Assembly (NCBI RefSeq): GCF_001399975.1
Contig: NZ_LKBD01000004.1
Span: 124,001 to 188,000, forward strand
Direction: 5' to 3'
Length of the DNA: 64,000 bases
Origin: Pseudoalteromonas sp. P1-9
GTDB lineage: Bacteria; Pseudomonadota; Gammaproteobacteria; Enterobacterales; Alteromonadaceae
The translations under genes were made by a program, and so were the position numbers. The stretch's first letter is position 1. Each line of letters starts with the position of its first letter. Under the pieces are notes generated by a model. That model saw nothing but the letters and a program-made list of their open reading frames with translations. It had not been told where the DNA came from and ran no database searches. This document shows positions 41,045-51,389 of this stretch, in pieces.

Positions 41045-41902
41045 ATGTCGATTTTTATACTAGCGCTGTTTATTTTATTGCCCTTTGTCTCATATTGGGT
41101 ATTCCAACCTGTCGCTAATATAGATGTAATTAGTTTTGCTTCTGAATTTATAATGGCGATTGCGGTGCTTGTTTGTATTTTCAATTTGAAAAATTTTCGA
41201 CAAAGCGAACGTTCAAACAACATTCTTTTTACTGGTTTTTCAATTTTATTAGTTGCGCTTTGTGTTGATGCACTTGATGAATTAGTGATCTTTCCAAAAG
41301 TCATCACTATCGTTATTGAAGATCTCTTTCAAATTATAGGTTTATTGCTGATTGTGTTTGGCATCAAACTATGGCTTGAAAAACAAGAAGCACAAAATAA
41401 TACGCTATTAAGACTTGCCACCACCGACCCGCTAACAGGCGCTTATACACGCCGCTATTTTATTGATAAAGCGAATGAAATAATGCAAAGCGCCAACCCA
41501 CGGTTTTGCATTTTAATATTAGATATTGACCATTTTAAAAAGATTAACGACCAACATGGTCACAATATAGGTGACTTAGCACTCGTTGAGTTTTGCAATC
41601 TAATACAAAGTAACTGTCGCGAATCCGATTTATTCGCACGCTGGGGCGGTGAAGAATTTATTATATTGCTGCCACATATTGCAACGTCTTCAGCACACAG
41701 CAAAGCCGAATCACTGCGTACGCAATTAGAAAAAACCGAACTGCATTTATCAAACGCAGTATTTAATATGACTGTTTCGATTGGTATTGCTGAATACTCA
41801 GCAAACGTGAAAAAGCTTGAGACGTTAATCGATGTCGCTGATAAACGTCTCTATCAAGCCAAGCAACAAGGCCGCAACCAAGTTGTATCTAGTACAAATT
41901 AA
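41045..41902 (+). CDS. Membrane-bound GGDEF diguanylate cyclase
   Basis: 285 aa from the ATG at 41045 ([15 protein letters not shown]), which opens directly into the first membrane helix; an in-frame TTG 20 codons upstream is also possible. Three to four hydrophobic segments (about 1-20, 29-46, 58-75, 85-108) precede a GGDEF domain with [20 protein letters not shown] and the active-site RWGGEEF. An inhibitory I-site RESD lies five residues before GGEEF. Predicted to make c-di-GMP at the membrane. Its last 4 bp overlap convergent yaaA. Confidence 0.92.
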   Translation: MSIFILALFILLPFVSYWVFQPVANIDVISFASEFIMAIAVLVCIFNLKNFRQSERSNNILFTGFSILLVALCVDALDELVIFPKVITIVIEDLFQIIGLLLIVFGIKLWLEKQEAQNNTLLRLATTDPLTGAYTRRYFIDKANEIMQSANPRFCILILDIDHFKKINDQHGHNIGDLALVEFCNLIQSNCRESDLFARWGGEEFIILLPHIATSSAHSKAESLRTQLEKTELHLSNAVFNMTVSIGIAEYSANVKKLETLIDVADKRLYQAKQQGRNQVVSSTN

Positions 41903-42678
41903 ACTTGCTCCGCGCGCAAAAAAACCGGTTCATTGGCTTTTTTCGTGTGCTCTTCGCTGTAGTAGTAACCTGCACAGTCAAACGCTAATAACTGCTCCAT
42001 ATTCGCTACTTGCTGTTCCATAATGTAACGCGCCATTAAGCCACGCGCTTTTTTCGCATAGAAGCTAATCACTTTATATTGACCATTTTTACAGTCTTTA
42101 AATACAGGTGTAATAATCTCACCGTTAAGTGCTTTTTTATCCACTGCTTTAAAGTATTCGTTTGACGCTAAATTAACGAGGATATTAGTATTTTGTTCAG
42201 CAAATACTTCGTTTAGCTTTTCAGCAATGATACTGCCCCAAAATTGATATAAATTAGCGCCGCGTGGATTTGCCAATTTTGTGCCCATTTCAAGGCGATA
42301 CGCCATCATTAAATCGAGCGGTTTTAAAATACCGTATAGTCCCGACAAAATGCGCAAATGACCTTGTGCGTAATCCAGTGCTTTTTCGCTTAGCGTTGCA
42401 GCATCTAGACCTACATAAACATCACCATTAAACGCATAAATAGCTTGTTTGGCGTTACTATCATTGACTGGCGTTTGCCACTCGGTAAAACGCGCCACGT
42501 TTAAACCCGCTAGCTTGTCGCTAATTTTCATTAAGCTTGAGAGATCTTGTGCTGATAGCTCGCGGCATACCTCAATAAGCTCTTCGCTGTGCGCTAATAG
42601 CTCAGGTTGTGTATGGTTTTTACTTGGTGCAGGTGTTTCGTAGTCTAAATTTTTAGCAGGTGATATTACTGTGATCAT
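41899..42678 (-). CDS. yaaA: Peroxide-stress protein YaaA
   Basis: 259-aa member of the UPF0246/DUF328 family. Recognisable features are the opening [18 protein letters not shown], the GDVYVGLDA and [25 protein letters not shown] core, and [14 protein letters not shown] near the end. E. coli YaaA lowers free iron and protects from hydrogen peroxide (established). It precedes divergent tal; in E. coli yaaA also lies near talB, supporting orthology. Confidence 0.96.
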   Translation of the reverse strand: MITVISPAKNLDYETPAPSKNHTQPELLAHSEELIEVCRELSAQDLSSLMKISDKLAGLNVARFTEWQTPVNDSNAKQAIYAFNGDVYVGLDAATLSEKALDYAQGHLRILSGLYGILKPLDLMMAYRLEMGTKLANPRGANLYQFWGSIIAEKLNEVFAEQNTNILVNLASNEYFKAVDKKALNGEIITPVFKDCKNGQYKVISFYAKKARGLMARYIMEQQVANMEQLLAFDCAGYYYSEEHTKKANEPVFLRAEQV

Positions 42679-42910
42679 AATTACTATTGACTTGTCGTTG
42701 TATTAAGGTAATTTCAACACTTCTTGTAATAAAAATCACCTGTTAGTTAGCATTCGATGGATTTTTCTTCGCTAGGAGTAGCGTAAACCCTGTGTTACGG
42801 ACATTTGACCTTTCCCAAATACTTGTCATCTAGCTTTAATGATTCATCTTTAAGCTAAACTTAGCTAACACGCTATTTTTATTACCTTGATATTAGGAAT
42901 GAGGTAAACC

Positions 42911-43861
42911 ATGACACAAATTTTAGCGGCTTTAAAAGCCCAATCAACGATTGTTGCCGATACCGGTGATATTGCAGCTATTAAAGCACACCAACCGCAA
43001 GACGCGACAACCAACCCTTCACTACTTCTAAAAGCCAGTGAAATAGAGGCATACCAGCCATTACTAGCAGAAGCCCTTGCATATGCAAAAGCAAACGAAT
43101 CAGATACTGCAAAGCAAGTCGCACTTGCATGTGATTATTTTTCAGTATTGCTTGGTAAAGAAATAAGCGAAGTAGTACCAGGTTACATTTCGACAGAAGT
43201 AGACGCGCGCTTATCATTTAATACTGAAGCGACCATCGCTAAAGCTAAATCGCTACTTGCGCTATACCGCGAAGCGGGTGTTGATACAGACAAAATTTTA
43301 ATTAAAATTGCGTCAACTTGGGAAGGTATCAAAGCGGCTGAACAGCTAGAAAAAGAAGGTATTAAGTGTAACTTAACGCTACTTTTCTCTGAAGCGCAAG
43401 CCAAAGCCTGTGCCGATGCCAATGTATTTTTAATTTCACCATTTGTTGGCCGAATTTTAGATTGGCACGTAAAAAATGGCATGCCTAAGCCAGCATCTGC
43501 ACTTGATGATCCAGGTGTTCAATCAGTGCGTAGCATTTACAACTTTTATAAAACACACGGCTACGAAACCGTTGTTATGGGCGCAAGCTTCCGTAATACC
43601 GGCGAAATTTTAGCGTTAACAGGTTGTGACCGTTTAACTATTAGCCCTCAGCTATTAACTGAGCTTGCTGAGCTAACCGACGCTGAAGTTTACCCACTAG
43701 AAAAACCGACTGAAGTATTGCCAAAACCGGTACCACTTAGCGAAAACGAGTTCCGTTGGCAGCATAACCAAGATGCAATGGCGACAGAAAAACTAGCGGA
43801 AGGTATTCGCTCGTTTGCCGATGCACAAGTTGAACTTGAAACTCGTTTTGCAAACCTATAA
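42911..43861 (+). CDS. tal: Transaldolase
   Basis: 316 aa, the length of E. coli TalB. The Schiff-base lysine is K132 in [12 protein letters not shown], and the opening [23 protein letters not shown] carries the catalytic Asp region. It transfers a dihydroxyacetone unit between sedoheptulose-7-phosphate and glyceraldehyde-3-phosphate in the pentose phosphate pathway. A GAGG ribosome site precedes the ATG. pgi follows after 14 bp, making a compact sugar-phosphate unit. Confidence 0.97.
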   Translation: MTQILAALKAQSTIVADTGDIAAIKAHQPQDATTNPSLLLKASEIEAYQPLLAEALAYAKANESDTAKQVALACDYFSVLLGKEISEVVPGYISTEVDARLSFNTEATIAKAKSLLALYREAGVDTDKILIKIASTWEGIKAAEQLEKEGIKCNLTLLFSEAQAKACADANVFLISPFVGRILDWHVKNGMPKPASALDDPGVQSVRSIYNFYKTHGYETVVMGASFRNTGEILALTGCDRLTISPQLLTELAELTDAEVYPLEKPTEVLPKPVPLSENEFRWQHNQDAMATEKLAEGIRSFADAQVELETRFANL

Positions 43862-43875
43862 GGAATAAACGGTTT

Positions 43876-45489
43876 ATGACCACCTTAGCGCAGTTGCACA
43901 CGCAACTTACACATGCTGCTGAGAATATTAAAAAGAGCCAAATTTTGGCTCTTTTTGATGCGCAGCCTAACCGTGCAAGTGAATTTACACTGAGCGCGGC
44001 AGGTTTAACCTTCGACTTTGCTAAGCAAGCAATCGATAAATCCACTCTTAACGATTTAATTGACGTTTCTAAGTTAAAGCTGTTAGCGCAAAAACGTGAA
44101 GCGCAATTTACAGGGCAGTTGATCAACAGCACAGAAAAACGCGCTGTACTGCATACTGCATTGCGCAATACACAAACCTTAGCAACGCATTTGCCAGAGG
44201 TGGCTCAAGAAATAAACTCAACAAAAGCGAGATTATTCGATTTTGTTTCTCGCTTTGAACAAAATGCCATTGTTGGCAATACGGGTAAGACGATAACAGA
44301 CGTTATAAGCATTGGTATTGGCGGCTCATTTTTTGGCCCTAAAATGCTGGAAGCTGCATTAGTAGATAGCCATATCAATGACATCAATGTACACTATCTT
44401 GCCAATATCGATGGTCAGCAAATTAAGCATACATTGGCAAAACTAAATGCCGAAACGACCCTAATTGTGGTGGCATCAAAATCGTGGACCACAGCTGAAA
44501 CCCAGCTTAATATGCATGCCGTAATGGATTGGTTTAAGCAAACTATGCCAACTACAGCAATCGCTGAGCACTGGGTGGCATTAACGGCAAAACCAGAACT
44601 TGCAAAGCAAGCTGGCTTTAGTGAAGAAATGATTTTCCCATTGTGGGATTTTATTGGCGGTCGCTATTCGGTTTGGTCGACCATTGCTCTTCCGCTTGCA
44701 TTAAAAATCGGTAAAACTAATTTTGAAGCCTTACTTGAAGGCGCTGCAAACCTTGACAATCATTTTTTAACAGCACCAGAAGATCAAAACTTACCTATTA
44801 TTGCGGCGTTAATTGGCTATTGGCAGCAAAAGTACTTAGGTGAAAATAACTTATTGGTACTACCGTATGGTCACGCCTTAAAAACCTTACCTGCTTATTT
44901 GCAGCAACTTGATATGGAAAGTAACGGTAAAAGTGTCGATCTTAGCGGTCAGCACATTGAATTATCAGGTCCGATTTTATGGGGAGCTGAAGGCACTAAT
45001 TGCCAGCACTCTTTTATGCAGTTACTGCACCAAGGTAAGCAAAGTGCCATGATTGACTTTATTTTGCCACGCGTTGGAGAAGCCAATTATCAGCAACACC
45101 ATAAAGCAATGATTGCCAATTGCCTAGGGCAAAGCCAAGCACTATTGCAAGGTAAAAGCTTGGCACAAGCAAAGGCAGAGCTAACAGCACAAGGCTTGAC
45201 TCAAGAGGCAATAAACGAACTTGCACCACATAAAGTAATGCCGGGCAATAAAGGTTCAAATACGTTATTAATTGATGATTTATCGCCTCGTTCACTTGGT
45301 GCGTTGCTGGCGTTTTATGAACATAAAGTGTTTGTGCAAGGTGTACTTTTTGGCATTAACAGTTATGACCAGTGGGGCGTTGAACTTGGTAAACAACTTG
45401 GCAACCAAGTGCTTGATGCGATGGCGTCCCAAAATTACCAACAGCTAGATCCATCTACAGCGAATTTGCTAAAAACACTTACAAATTAA
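43876..45489 (+). CDS. pgi: Glucose-6-phosphate isomerase
   Basis: 537 aa. Motifs: IGIGGSFFGPKM phosphate-binding loop, SKSWTTAETQ (where most enzymes have SKTFTT-ET), GGRYSVWS, and GAEGTNCQHSFMQLLHQG with the catalytic Glu and His, plus a C-terminal VLFGINSYDQWGVELGK. Interconverts glucose-6-phosphate and fructose-6-phosphate. Slightly divergent wording of two motifs is common in marine relatives. AGGA ribosome site; 14 bp after tal, and the pair ends at a strong terminator. Confidence 0.96.
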   Translation: MTTLAQLHTQLTHAAENIKKSQILALFDAQPNRASEFTLSAAGLTFDFAKQAIDKSTLNDLIDVSKLKLLAQKREAQFTGQLINSTEKRAVLHTALRNTQTLATHLPEVAQEINSTKARLFDFVSRFEQNAIVGNTGKTITDVISIGIGGSFFGPKMLEAALVDSHINDINVHYLANIDGQQIKHTLAKLNAETTLIVVASKSWTTAETQLNMHAVMDWFKQTMPTTAIAEHWVALTAKPELAKQAGFSEEMIFPLWDFIGGRYSVWSTIALPLALKIGKTNFEALLEGAANLDNHFLTAPEDQNLPIIAALIGYWQQKYLGENNLLVLPYGHALKTLPAYLQQLDMESNGKSVDLSGQHIELSGPILWGAEGTNCQHSFMQLLHQGKQSAMIDFILPRVGEANYQQHHKAMIANCLGQSQALLQGKSLAQAKAELTAQGLTQEAINELAPHKVMPGNKGSNTLLIDDLSPRSLGALLAFYEHKVFVQGVLFGINSYDQWGVELGKQLGNQVLDAMASQNYQQLDPSTANLLKTLTN

Positions 45490-45495
45490 TATCCT

Positions 45496-45523
45496 AACAG
45501 CTACCCCTTGGGTAGCTGTTTTA
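45496..45523 (+). terminator. Terminator of tal-pgi
   Basis: AACAGCTACCC (45496-45506), CTT loop, GGGTAGCTGTT (45510-45520), then TTTTA. An 11-bp perfect stem just after the pgi stop. Confidence 0.9.
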
Positions 45524-45647
45524 CCATTCTTTGATCTAGTCGAAAAACCTTCATTATTTTTTAACAAAAGCGAAACATATTAGTTTTATTTTTAGACGAG
45601 TTATGATATTTCTTATGCCGAGGTTAAAAAATCCACAGGAGGATACC

Positions 45648-45833
45648 ATGGATAGCATCGAAGATATTTTTGCAATATTAGAACGTCCTGAACCAACAAC
45701 AAAAACCTCTTCAAAAGGGAAAAAGCGCAAATGGCGCGAAATAGAAGCGTTAAAGGAAAGACATAGACTGAAAAAAGAACTCGAAGAATACGGTTCTTTA
45801 GACGACATTGACCTAGATGATTTAGTCATCTAA
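45648..45833 (+). CDS. DUF3545-type small charged protein
   Basis: 61 aa. Start at 45648 (MDSIEDIFAILERPEP) is fixed by an ideal AGGAGG ribosome site 8 nt upstream; earlier in-frame ATGs have none. A basic middle (SSKGKKRKWREIEALKERHRLKKEL) forms a likely amphipathic helix, and the tail is acidic (YGSLDDIDLDDLVI). This layout matches the DUF3545 family of marine gammaproteobacteria as I recall it; no function is known. Its own promoter is implied by the pgi terminator upstream. Confidence 0.8.
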   Translation: MDSIEDIFAILERPEPTTKTSSKGKKRKWREIEALKERHRLKKELEEYGSLDDIDLDDLVI

Positions 45834-45852
45834 ACAATATAAAGGTCAAATC

Positions 45853-45878
45853 AAAAAAGGCTCTTACGAGCCTTTTTT
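45853..45878. terminator. Bidirectional terminator between DUF3545 gene and ung
   Basis: AAAAAAGGCTC (45853-45863), TTAC, GAGCCTTTTTT (45868-45878). Symmetric, lies between convergent genes. Confidence 0.92.
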
Positions 45879-45886
45879 ATTGCTTG

Positions 45887-46558
45887 TTAAACCGCTTCTG
45901 GTAACAGCCAATTTATTGGAGTTTTCCCCATCGCAATTAAGGCATCGTTTGCTTTAGAGAAATGCTTACAACCAAAAAAGCCACGATAGGCAGAAAGCGG
46001 TGACGGATGCGGCCCATTGAAAACAACATGCTTAGTAGTATCGATATGGCGTCCTTTCTTTTGCGCATGTGAACCCCAAAGTAAAAATACAATGCCATCG
46101 CCATGCTCATTCAATGCAGCGATAACACGGTCGGTGAACGTTTCCCAACCGAGCTTTTTATGAGAGTGCGCTTGGCCTTGCTCAACGGTTAATACCGTAT
46201 TGAGTAATAGCACTCCCTGCTCTGCCCACGACTGCAAATAGCCATGATTGGGTATAGCAAAACCATCAATATCAGTTGCTAATTCTTTATACATGTTGGC
46301 CAAAGATGGAGGCGCTTTAATACCCGGCTTTACCGAAAATGCCAAGCCATGCGCTTGATTTGGGCCATGATATGGATCTTGCCCCAAAATCACTACTTTC
46401 ACATCTTCAAACGCGGTGCTTGAAAACGCACTAAACACTTCATCCGCAGGGGGAAATACATTAACCCCCTCTGCGCGCCTTTTGGCAATATATTCGAGCG
46501 TATCTTTAAAGTAGTCTTGCTGCTTTTCAACTGCGAGTAAATCTGTCCAAGTAGTCAT
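45887..46558 (-). CDS. ung: Uracil-DNA glycosylase
   Basis: 223-aa family 1 UDG that excises uracil from DNA. Water-activating D61 sits in [18 protein letters not shown]; the minor-groove intercalation loop [21 protein letters not shown] is intact near residue 186. Length and order match E. coli Ung. Single-gene unit between the thr terminator and the terminator shared with the DUF3545 gene. Confidence 0.98.
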   Translation of the reverse strand: MTTWTDLLAVEKQQDYFKDTLEYIAKRRAEGVNVFPPADEVFSAFSSTAFEDVKVVILGQDPYHGPNQAHGLAFSVKPGIKAPPSLANMYKELATDIDGFAIPNHGYLQSWAEQGVLLLNTVLTVEQGQAHSHKKLGWETFTDRVIAALNEHGDGIVFLLWGSHAQKKGRHIDTTKHVVFNGPHPSPLSAYRGFFGCKHFSKANDALIAMGKTPINWLLPEAV

Positions 46559-46596
46559 AGTGATTGTTAATAGCTATTTTGAGCGCAATTATGCCA

Positions 46597-46623
46597 TAAA
46601 AAAGCCGCTAGCTTGTAGCGGCT
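46597..46623 (-). terminator. Terminator of the thr operon
   Basis: AGCCGCTA (46603-46610), GCTTG, TAGCGGCT (46616-46623). On the minus strand a T-run follows, 30 bp after the thrC stop. Confidence 0.88.
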
Positions 46624-46652
46624 GGGTATTTCAATCAACAGATTAAAAAGGA

Positions 46653-47939
46653 TTAAGCAAGTTTTGCCAAAATATTTTCACGAAGCACTTGATAGTCATT
46701 AACTAGGTCTTCTGCTAAACAGTCTTTTGCTAATGCATCGGCAAGTGGTTTTGGCATATCTAATTCAATCGAAAGAATGTCTTCAACTGACTCTTTAAAT
46801 TTAGCTGGGTGAGCGGTTGATAAAAAGATACCAACACCATCGGCAGCTAAATCTTGTTTTAAGCCTTGGTAAGCAATTGCCGTATGCGGCTCAGCTAAGT
46901 AACCTTTAGCATAAACATCATGCATTACCGCTTTCGTTTCTGCTTCATCAACACTGTGCGAATAAAAATTATCGTAACTAAACCAGTTGTTATCTAGCAT
47001 AAACTGCACGCGCGGCCAGTTATTTGGCTTACTAACGTCCATCGCATTTGATAACGATTCTAGCGTTGCATTTGGCGTCCATTCTTTTGATGCCAAATAG
47101 CGCGGCACAGTATCATTTTGGTTTGTCGTTGCAGAAAGCTTAGCTACTGGTAAACCTAAACTTGCGGCAATCATCGCAGCACACACATTACCAAAGTTAC
47201 CGCTTGGCACCGAGATATGTGCTTTTGCGCGCTCTGTTTTAGGTAATTTCGCCACAGCTTCAAAGTAGTAACATACCTGTGCAAGTAAACGGCTGATATT
47301 AATTGAGTTTGCTGAATTTAAGCCTAAGCGCTGTTTTACTTCATCATCTAAAAACGCTTGCTTAACCATCGCTTGGCAATCATCAAAGCTGCCATCTACC
47401 GCGTAGCAATGAATGTTATTGCCCAGCGTTGTGAACAGTTTTTGCTGGGCTAATGAGATTTTACCTTTCGGGTATAAAATTACCACATCAATGTCTTTTT
47501 TGCCATAAAACGCATGTGCCACAGCAGCACCAGTGTCACCACTTGTTGCGGTTAAAATCGTGGTTTTGTTACCTTCATTAAATACCGACAAGCACTCTGC
47601 CATAAAACGACCGCCAAAGTCTTTAAACGCAAGCGTTGGACCATGAAATAGCTCAAGGCAGTAAACATTATCTTCAACTTTTACTAGTTCAGCTGGAAAG
47701 TTAAAGGCATTTTGTACCATTTTCTGTACGGTACTTTCTGGTAGTTCATCACCAATTAAATGCGATAATATTTTGCTACTACGCGCGACAAAATCAAGCT
47801 CAAGTAACTCATCAACATTGCTTAACGGCGCGAGACTATTTGGGAAAAAGACACCTTGATTATTGCCTAACCCTACTTTTACCGCCTCTACAAACGATAC
47901 CTTCTGCTCGGCGTCTTTTAGATTATGCAATAACATCAC
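46653..47939 (-). CDS. thrC: Threonine synthase
   Basis: 428-aa PLP enzyme converting O-phosphohomoserine to threonine. The PLP lysine lies in HGPTLAFKDFGGRFM; the substrate loop ATSGDTGAAVAHAF and SVPSGNFGNVCAA phosphate-binding segment are present. Its start overlaps the end of thrB by 17 bp, so translation is coupled. Last gene of thrLABC, ending at a rho-independent terminator. Confidence 0.97.
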   Translation of the reverse strand: MMLLHNLKDAEQKVSFVEAVKVGLGNNQGVFFPNSLAPLSNVDELLELDFVARSSKILSHLIGDELPESTVQKMVQNAFNFPAELVKVEDNVYCLELFHGPTLAFKDFGGRFMAECLSVFNEGNKTTILTATSGDTGAAVAHAFYGKKDIDVVILYPKGKISLAQQKLFTTLGNNIHCYAVDGSFDDCQAMVKQAFLDDEVKQRLGLNSANSINISRLLAQVCYYFEAVAKLPKTERAKAHISVPSGNFGNVCAAMIAASLGLPVAKLSATTNQNDTVPRYLASKEWTPNATLESLSNAMDVSKPNNWPRVQFMLDNNWFSYDNFYSHSVDEAETKAVMHDVYAKGYLAEPHTAIAYQGLKQDLAADGVGIFLSTAHPAKFKESVEDILSIELDMPKPLADALAKDCLAEDLVNDYQVLRENILAKLA

Positions 47940-48882
47940 TTTCTCCTTTTTCTAGTACACGTGTGCCACGGTTATCTATTTTACAAATGTGGCTAAAACC
48001 GTTTTCATTCAAATAATTTTCTTTTAACCAAGCGTCTATCGCTTGTGCTTGCGTTTCACTTTTTGTTAAAGCCAAAAGCGTTGGACCTGCGCCAGAAATG
48101 GCAACCACTTCTGCACCTAATTCTGGTAATGCCGCTTTGGCTTCGCTAAAGCCTGTAATCAGTGATTGGCGATATGGCTCAGCAAGTTCATCTTTCATAA
48201 GAGCTATTGCGCTATCAAATTGCCCACTAAAACATAACGCAGTAAACGCGCTTAAACGCTGGCCATAATTAATGCTAGTGTGCATGCTGACCTCTTTTGG
48301 CAAAACAGCACGTGCTTTTGCGGTATTAAGTGCGAAGCCTGGGTAGGCAACGACTAATTGCCAATTTTCATCTGTTGGTAACGCCAGTGAATTATTTGGC
48401 ACTAAATCACCGCACAATTGCAAACCACCTAAATAACAAGGTGCAATGTTGTCGTAATGGCGACCGCCACTGACTTTTTCTTCAAAATCAGCCATTAATG
48501 CCAACAACTGTTTTTGTGAAAGGTTAGTATTAGCAAACTTATCAAGTGCCGCAAATGCAGCAACCACAGAGCACGCACTTGAACCTAAGCCCGAGCCAAC
48601 CGGTAGGTTTTTCTTTAATTCCAGTTTACATGCTGGCATATCGCTTGAAACATGCTCACGGAAATGCACTAAACACTGATAAGCAAGATTATCTTCTTTT
48701 GGACCTGCCAGTTTTTCAGCGTATTTTCCACTACATACAAATTCGTCTTGGCCTGAATCACTTGCGCCAATTGCAACAATATCGCCAAGTAGCGCGCCAC
48801 TTACTGGCGCAAGTGCTGCGCCAAGCAAGTCAAAACCAACTGCAAAGTTGCCACTGGATGCGGGTGCATAAACTTCAATCAT
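47923..48882 (-). CDS. thrB: Homoserine kinase
   Basis: 319-aa GHMP-family kinase that phosphorylates homoserine. The ATP loop PVGSGLGSSACSVVAA is at about 91-106, opening APASSGNFAVGFDLLG is the family N-terminus, and the C-terminal ISGAGPTLLAL motif is present. It starts 9 bp after thrA and overlaps thrC by 17 bp. Full length (E. coli 310 aa). Confidence 0.97.
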   Translation of the reverse strand: MIEVYAPASSGNFAVGFDLLGAALAPVSGALLGDIVAIGASDSGQDEFVCSGKYAEKLAGPKEDNLAYQCLVHFREHVSSDMPACKLELKKNLPVGSGLGSSACSVVAAFAALDKFANTNLSQKQLLALMADFEEKVSGGRHYDNIAPCYLGGLQLCGDLVPNNSLALPTDENWQLVVAYPGFALNTAKARAVLPKEVSMHTSINYGQRLSAFTALCFSGQFDSAIALMKDELAEPYRQSLITGFSEAKAALPELGAEVVAISGAGPTLLALTKSETQAQAIDAWLKENYLNENGFSHICKIDNRGTRVLEKGESDVIA

Positions 48883-48891
48883 CCCCCTCTC

Positions 48892-51306
48892 CTACGGCAG
48901 TGTTTTTAAAATATCGGCAAATACGCCTGCCGCAGTAACTTCTGCGCCAGCGCCATAACCACGAATGACAAATGGTTTTGGTTGATAATATTGGCTTAAA
49001 ATTGCCAGTGCATTTTCACCATCACGAACACTGTTAAGCGCATCTTCTTTGCTTACTGCTTGAATACCTACTTTACATTTGCCATCTTCGATTGAACCAA
49101 CATAACGCAGTACTTTGCCATCAGCTTTTGCTGATTCAACACGCGCTGTAAATTCAGCATCAAGTTCAGGTAGTCGTGCCATAAACTCATCAACACTTGC
49201 ACCTTCAGCAAATTTTGGTGATATCACAGGTTCAACGTCAATATCATCAAGCTCAAGCTGTAATCCAGATTCACGGGCAATAATAAGTAACTTACGCGCT
49301 ACATCCATTCCTGATAAATCATCACGGGGATCAGGCTCTGTAAAACCATTCTCTTTTGCTTGTTTAGTTGCTGCGCTTAAGCTTAAGCCATCTTCAACTA
49401 CACCAAACATATACGACAGTGAACCACTTAAAATACCGTTAAAGCTAAGTAATTTATCACCTGCACCAAACAGCAGCTGCAGGTTATCAAGCACAGGTAA
49501 GCCAGCACCTACGTTTGTTTCATATAAAAATTTACGGCCTGTTTTTTGTGTTGCTGCAACTAAAGATTGGTAATATGCCTGCGAGCTCGTGTTGGCTTTT
49601 TTATTTGCCGCTACCACGTGGAAGCCTGCATTAATAAAGTCTAAATACTGTTCTGCTAAGAACTGTGATGATGAACAATCAACAAGCACAGGGTTAATTA
49701 AGTGGTTTTCTTTAACAAATTGCTCAACCGCTTTTAAATCAAAGCTCTGCTGTGAATCAGCAAGTTGCATTTGCCAGTTTTCAAAATCTACGCCGTCACT
49801 ATCAAGTAGCATTTGACGCGAGTTTGCAACGCCATACAGATTTAGTTTGATATTACGTTTTTGCAGCCATTCTTGCTGGCGTTGTAGCTGGCTAACCAGC
49901 TCTTTACCAACCAAACCACAGCCGAGTAAAAATACATCGATAGAAGGCACATGCGTAAAGAAGTTTTCATGACATACTTTCACTGCATCATTACATGACT
50001 GGCCATCAATTACCGCTGAAATCGCGCTTTCTGTCGAGTCTTGCGCAATCGCAACAATGTTAACTTGTGCTTGCGCAAGTGATGCAAAGAACTTAGCGGC
50101 AAGGCCTTTATGGGCTTTCATGTTGTCGCCAACTAAAGTCACAATTGCTAAATTTTGTTCGATTTGGAATGGTTCTATCAGGCCTGCTTGCCCTTCTAAC
50201 GCGAATGCTTGCTCAAGTGCGTTTGTGGCTTTAGCTAAATCAGCTTGATAAACACAGAAGCTAATGCTGAATTCACACGATGACTGTGTAATTAACACAA
50301 TTGAGATTTCATCTTGGGCTAATGCGCTAAATACACGCGATGCCATGCCCACTTTGCCTTTCATGCCTGGGCCAGATACTGTGATCATCGCAAGGTCTTG
50401 TAAACTCGAAAGTGCTTTTACAGGCTCACCATTAGAGCTTGACTGCGCACTGATAAGCGAGCCTGGTACATCAGGATCATGGGTATTTTTAATCTCACAC
50501 GGCACGCCATATTTTGCGCACGGTAGAATTGTTTTAGGGTGAAGTACCTTAGCGCCAAAGTAAGAAAGCTCCATTGCTTCTTTGTAGCTTAAACTATCAA
50601 TTTTCATTGCGGATTTAATATAACGCGGGTCGGCACTGTAAACACCGTCAACATCTGTCCAAATTTGGCAGATTTTCGCATCAACACAGGCTGCAGCTAT
50701 CGCTGCAGAGTAATCAGAACCATTACGACCAAGCGTTGTTAACTCGCCTTGCTCGCTTGCAGCAGTAAAGCCCGGCATAATATAAACCTTGCTTGGCTGC
50801 GCTGCTAATTGCTTAGCAAACTGCTGCTTTGATTGTGTTAAATCAACTTCAGCATCTAAATAATTGTTGTTTGATGCAATGCATTTAGTGGCTTCAAGGT
50901 AAACAGGCGATAACTCATTTAACAATGCTTGCATCAGCGATACACTAACGCGCTCACCAAAGCTTATAACGTAGGCTTTTACTTGTGCTGGGCAATGCCC
51001 GATTAATGCAACCCCATCGAGTTTTTGTTTTAGCTCATCAAAATTAGGCCAATTAGTTACAACTGCAATCTCCGACACCTGCGCTTTTAGGCCTTCACTA
51101 CGTGTAACGAGTGCTTGCCATGCCGCTGAATAATCTTGCCCTTTCGCAGCAAGTTCAGATAACTCAACAAGACTGTCAGTCATACCGCCAGGTGCAGACA
51201 ATACTAACAACATCTGATCTTCAAGTTGACCTTTGGCAAGCTCGGCCACCTGCTTTAAACAGGCAAAGTCAGCAAGAGACGAGCCTCCGAATTTTAATAC
51301 TTTCAT
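48892..51306 (-). CDS. thrA: Bifunctional aspartokinase I / homoserine dehydrogenase I
   Basis: 804 aa from MKVLKFGGSSLADF at 51306, chosen because GGGGA lies 7 nt upstream and ThrA proteins begin at KFGGSS; an ATG six codons earlier has no site. The aspartokinase domain (KFGGSS, GRNGSDYSAA, WTDVDGVYSADPR) spans about 1-280, two ACT domains bind threonine at about 310-460, and homoserine dehydrogenase (GCGLVGKELVSQL, ANKKANT, GAGLPVLDNL, EPDPRDDLSGMDVARK) fills 460-804. Feedback control by threonine and leader attenuation are expected. Confidence 0.97.
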   Translation of the reverse strand: MKVLKFGGSSLADFACLKQVAELAKGQLEDQMLLVLSAPGGMTDSLVELSELAAKGQDYSAAWQALVTRSEGLKAQVSEIAVVTNWPNFDELKQKLDGVALIGHCPAQVKAYVISFGERVSVSLMQALLNELSPVYLEATKCIASNNNYLDAEVDLTQSKQQFAKQLAAQPSKVYIMPGFTAASEQGELTTLGRNGSDYSAAIAAACVDAKICQIWTDVDGVYSADPRYIKSAMKIDSLSYKEAMELSYFGAKVLHPKTILPCAKYGVPCEIKNTHDPDVPGSLISAQSSSNGEPVKALSSLQDLAMITVSGPGMKGKVGMASRVFSALAQDEISIVLITQSSCEFSISFCVYQADLAKATNALEQAFALEGQAGLIEPFQIEQNLAIVTLVGDNMKAHKGLAAKFFASLAQAQVNIVAIAQDSTESAISAVIDGQSCNDAVKVCHENFFTHVPSIDVFLLGCGLVGKELVSQLQRQQEWLQKRNIKLNLYGVANSRQMLLDSDGVDFENWQMQLADSQQSFDLKAVEQFVKENHLINPVLVDCSSSQFLAEQYLDFINAGFHVVAANKKANTSSQAYYQSLVAATQKTGRKFLYETNVGAGLPVLDNLQLLFGAGDKLLSFNGILSGSLSYMFGVVEDGLSLSAATKQAKENGFTEPDPRDDLSGMDVARKLLIIARESGLQLELDDIDVEPVISPKFAEGASVDEFMARLPELDAEFTARVESAKADGKVLRYVGSIEDGKCKVGIQAVSKEDALNSVRDGENALAILSQYYQPKPFVIRGYGAGAEVTAAGVFADILKTLP

Positions 51307-51331
51307 TATTTTTCCCCATTCCAAAAACGAA

Positions 51332-51364
51332 AAAGGCCTGTGCTCGTAGTGAGCACAGGCCTTT
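51332..51364 (-). terminator. thr operon attenuator terminator (segments 3:4)
   Basis: On the minus strand AAAGGCCTGTGCTC, loop ACTAC, GAGCACAGGCCTTT, then a T-run; an 11-bp GC-rich stem extended by A:T pairs. It ends 26 bp before the thrA ATG. Segments 1:2 and 2:3 that compete with it are also readable (see findings). Confidence 0.93.
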
Positions 51365-51389
51365 AAATTTTGCGTACAGACCTATGCCA

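Noticed and set aside
43737..44168. 143-codon minus-strand frame across tal-pgi
   Set aside because: Covers the ends of two well supported genes on the other strand; no start signal.
49115..49573. 152-codon plus-strand frame
   Set aside because: Antisense to the homoserine dehydrogenase part of thrA; Ser-rich shadow composition.
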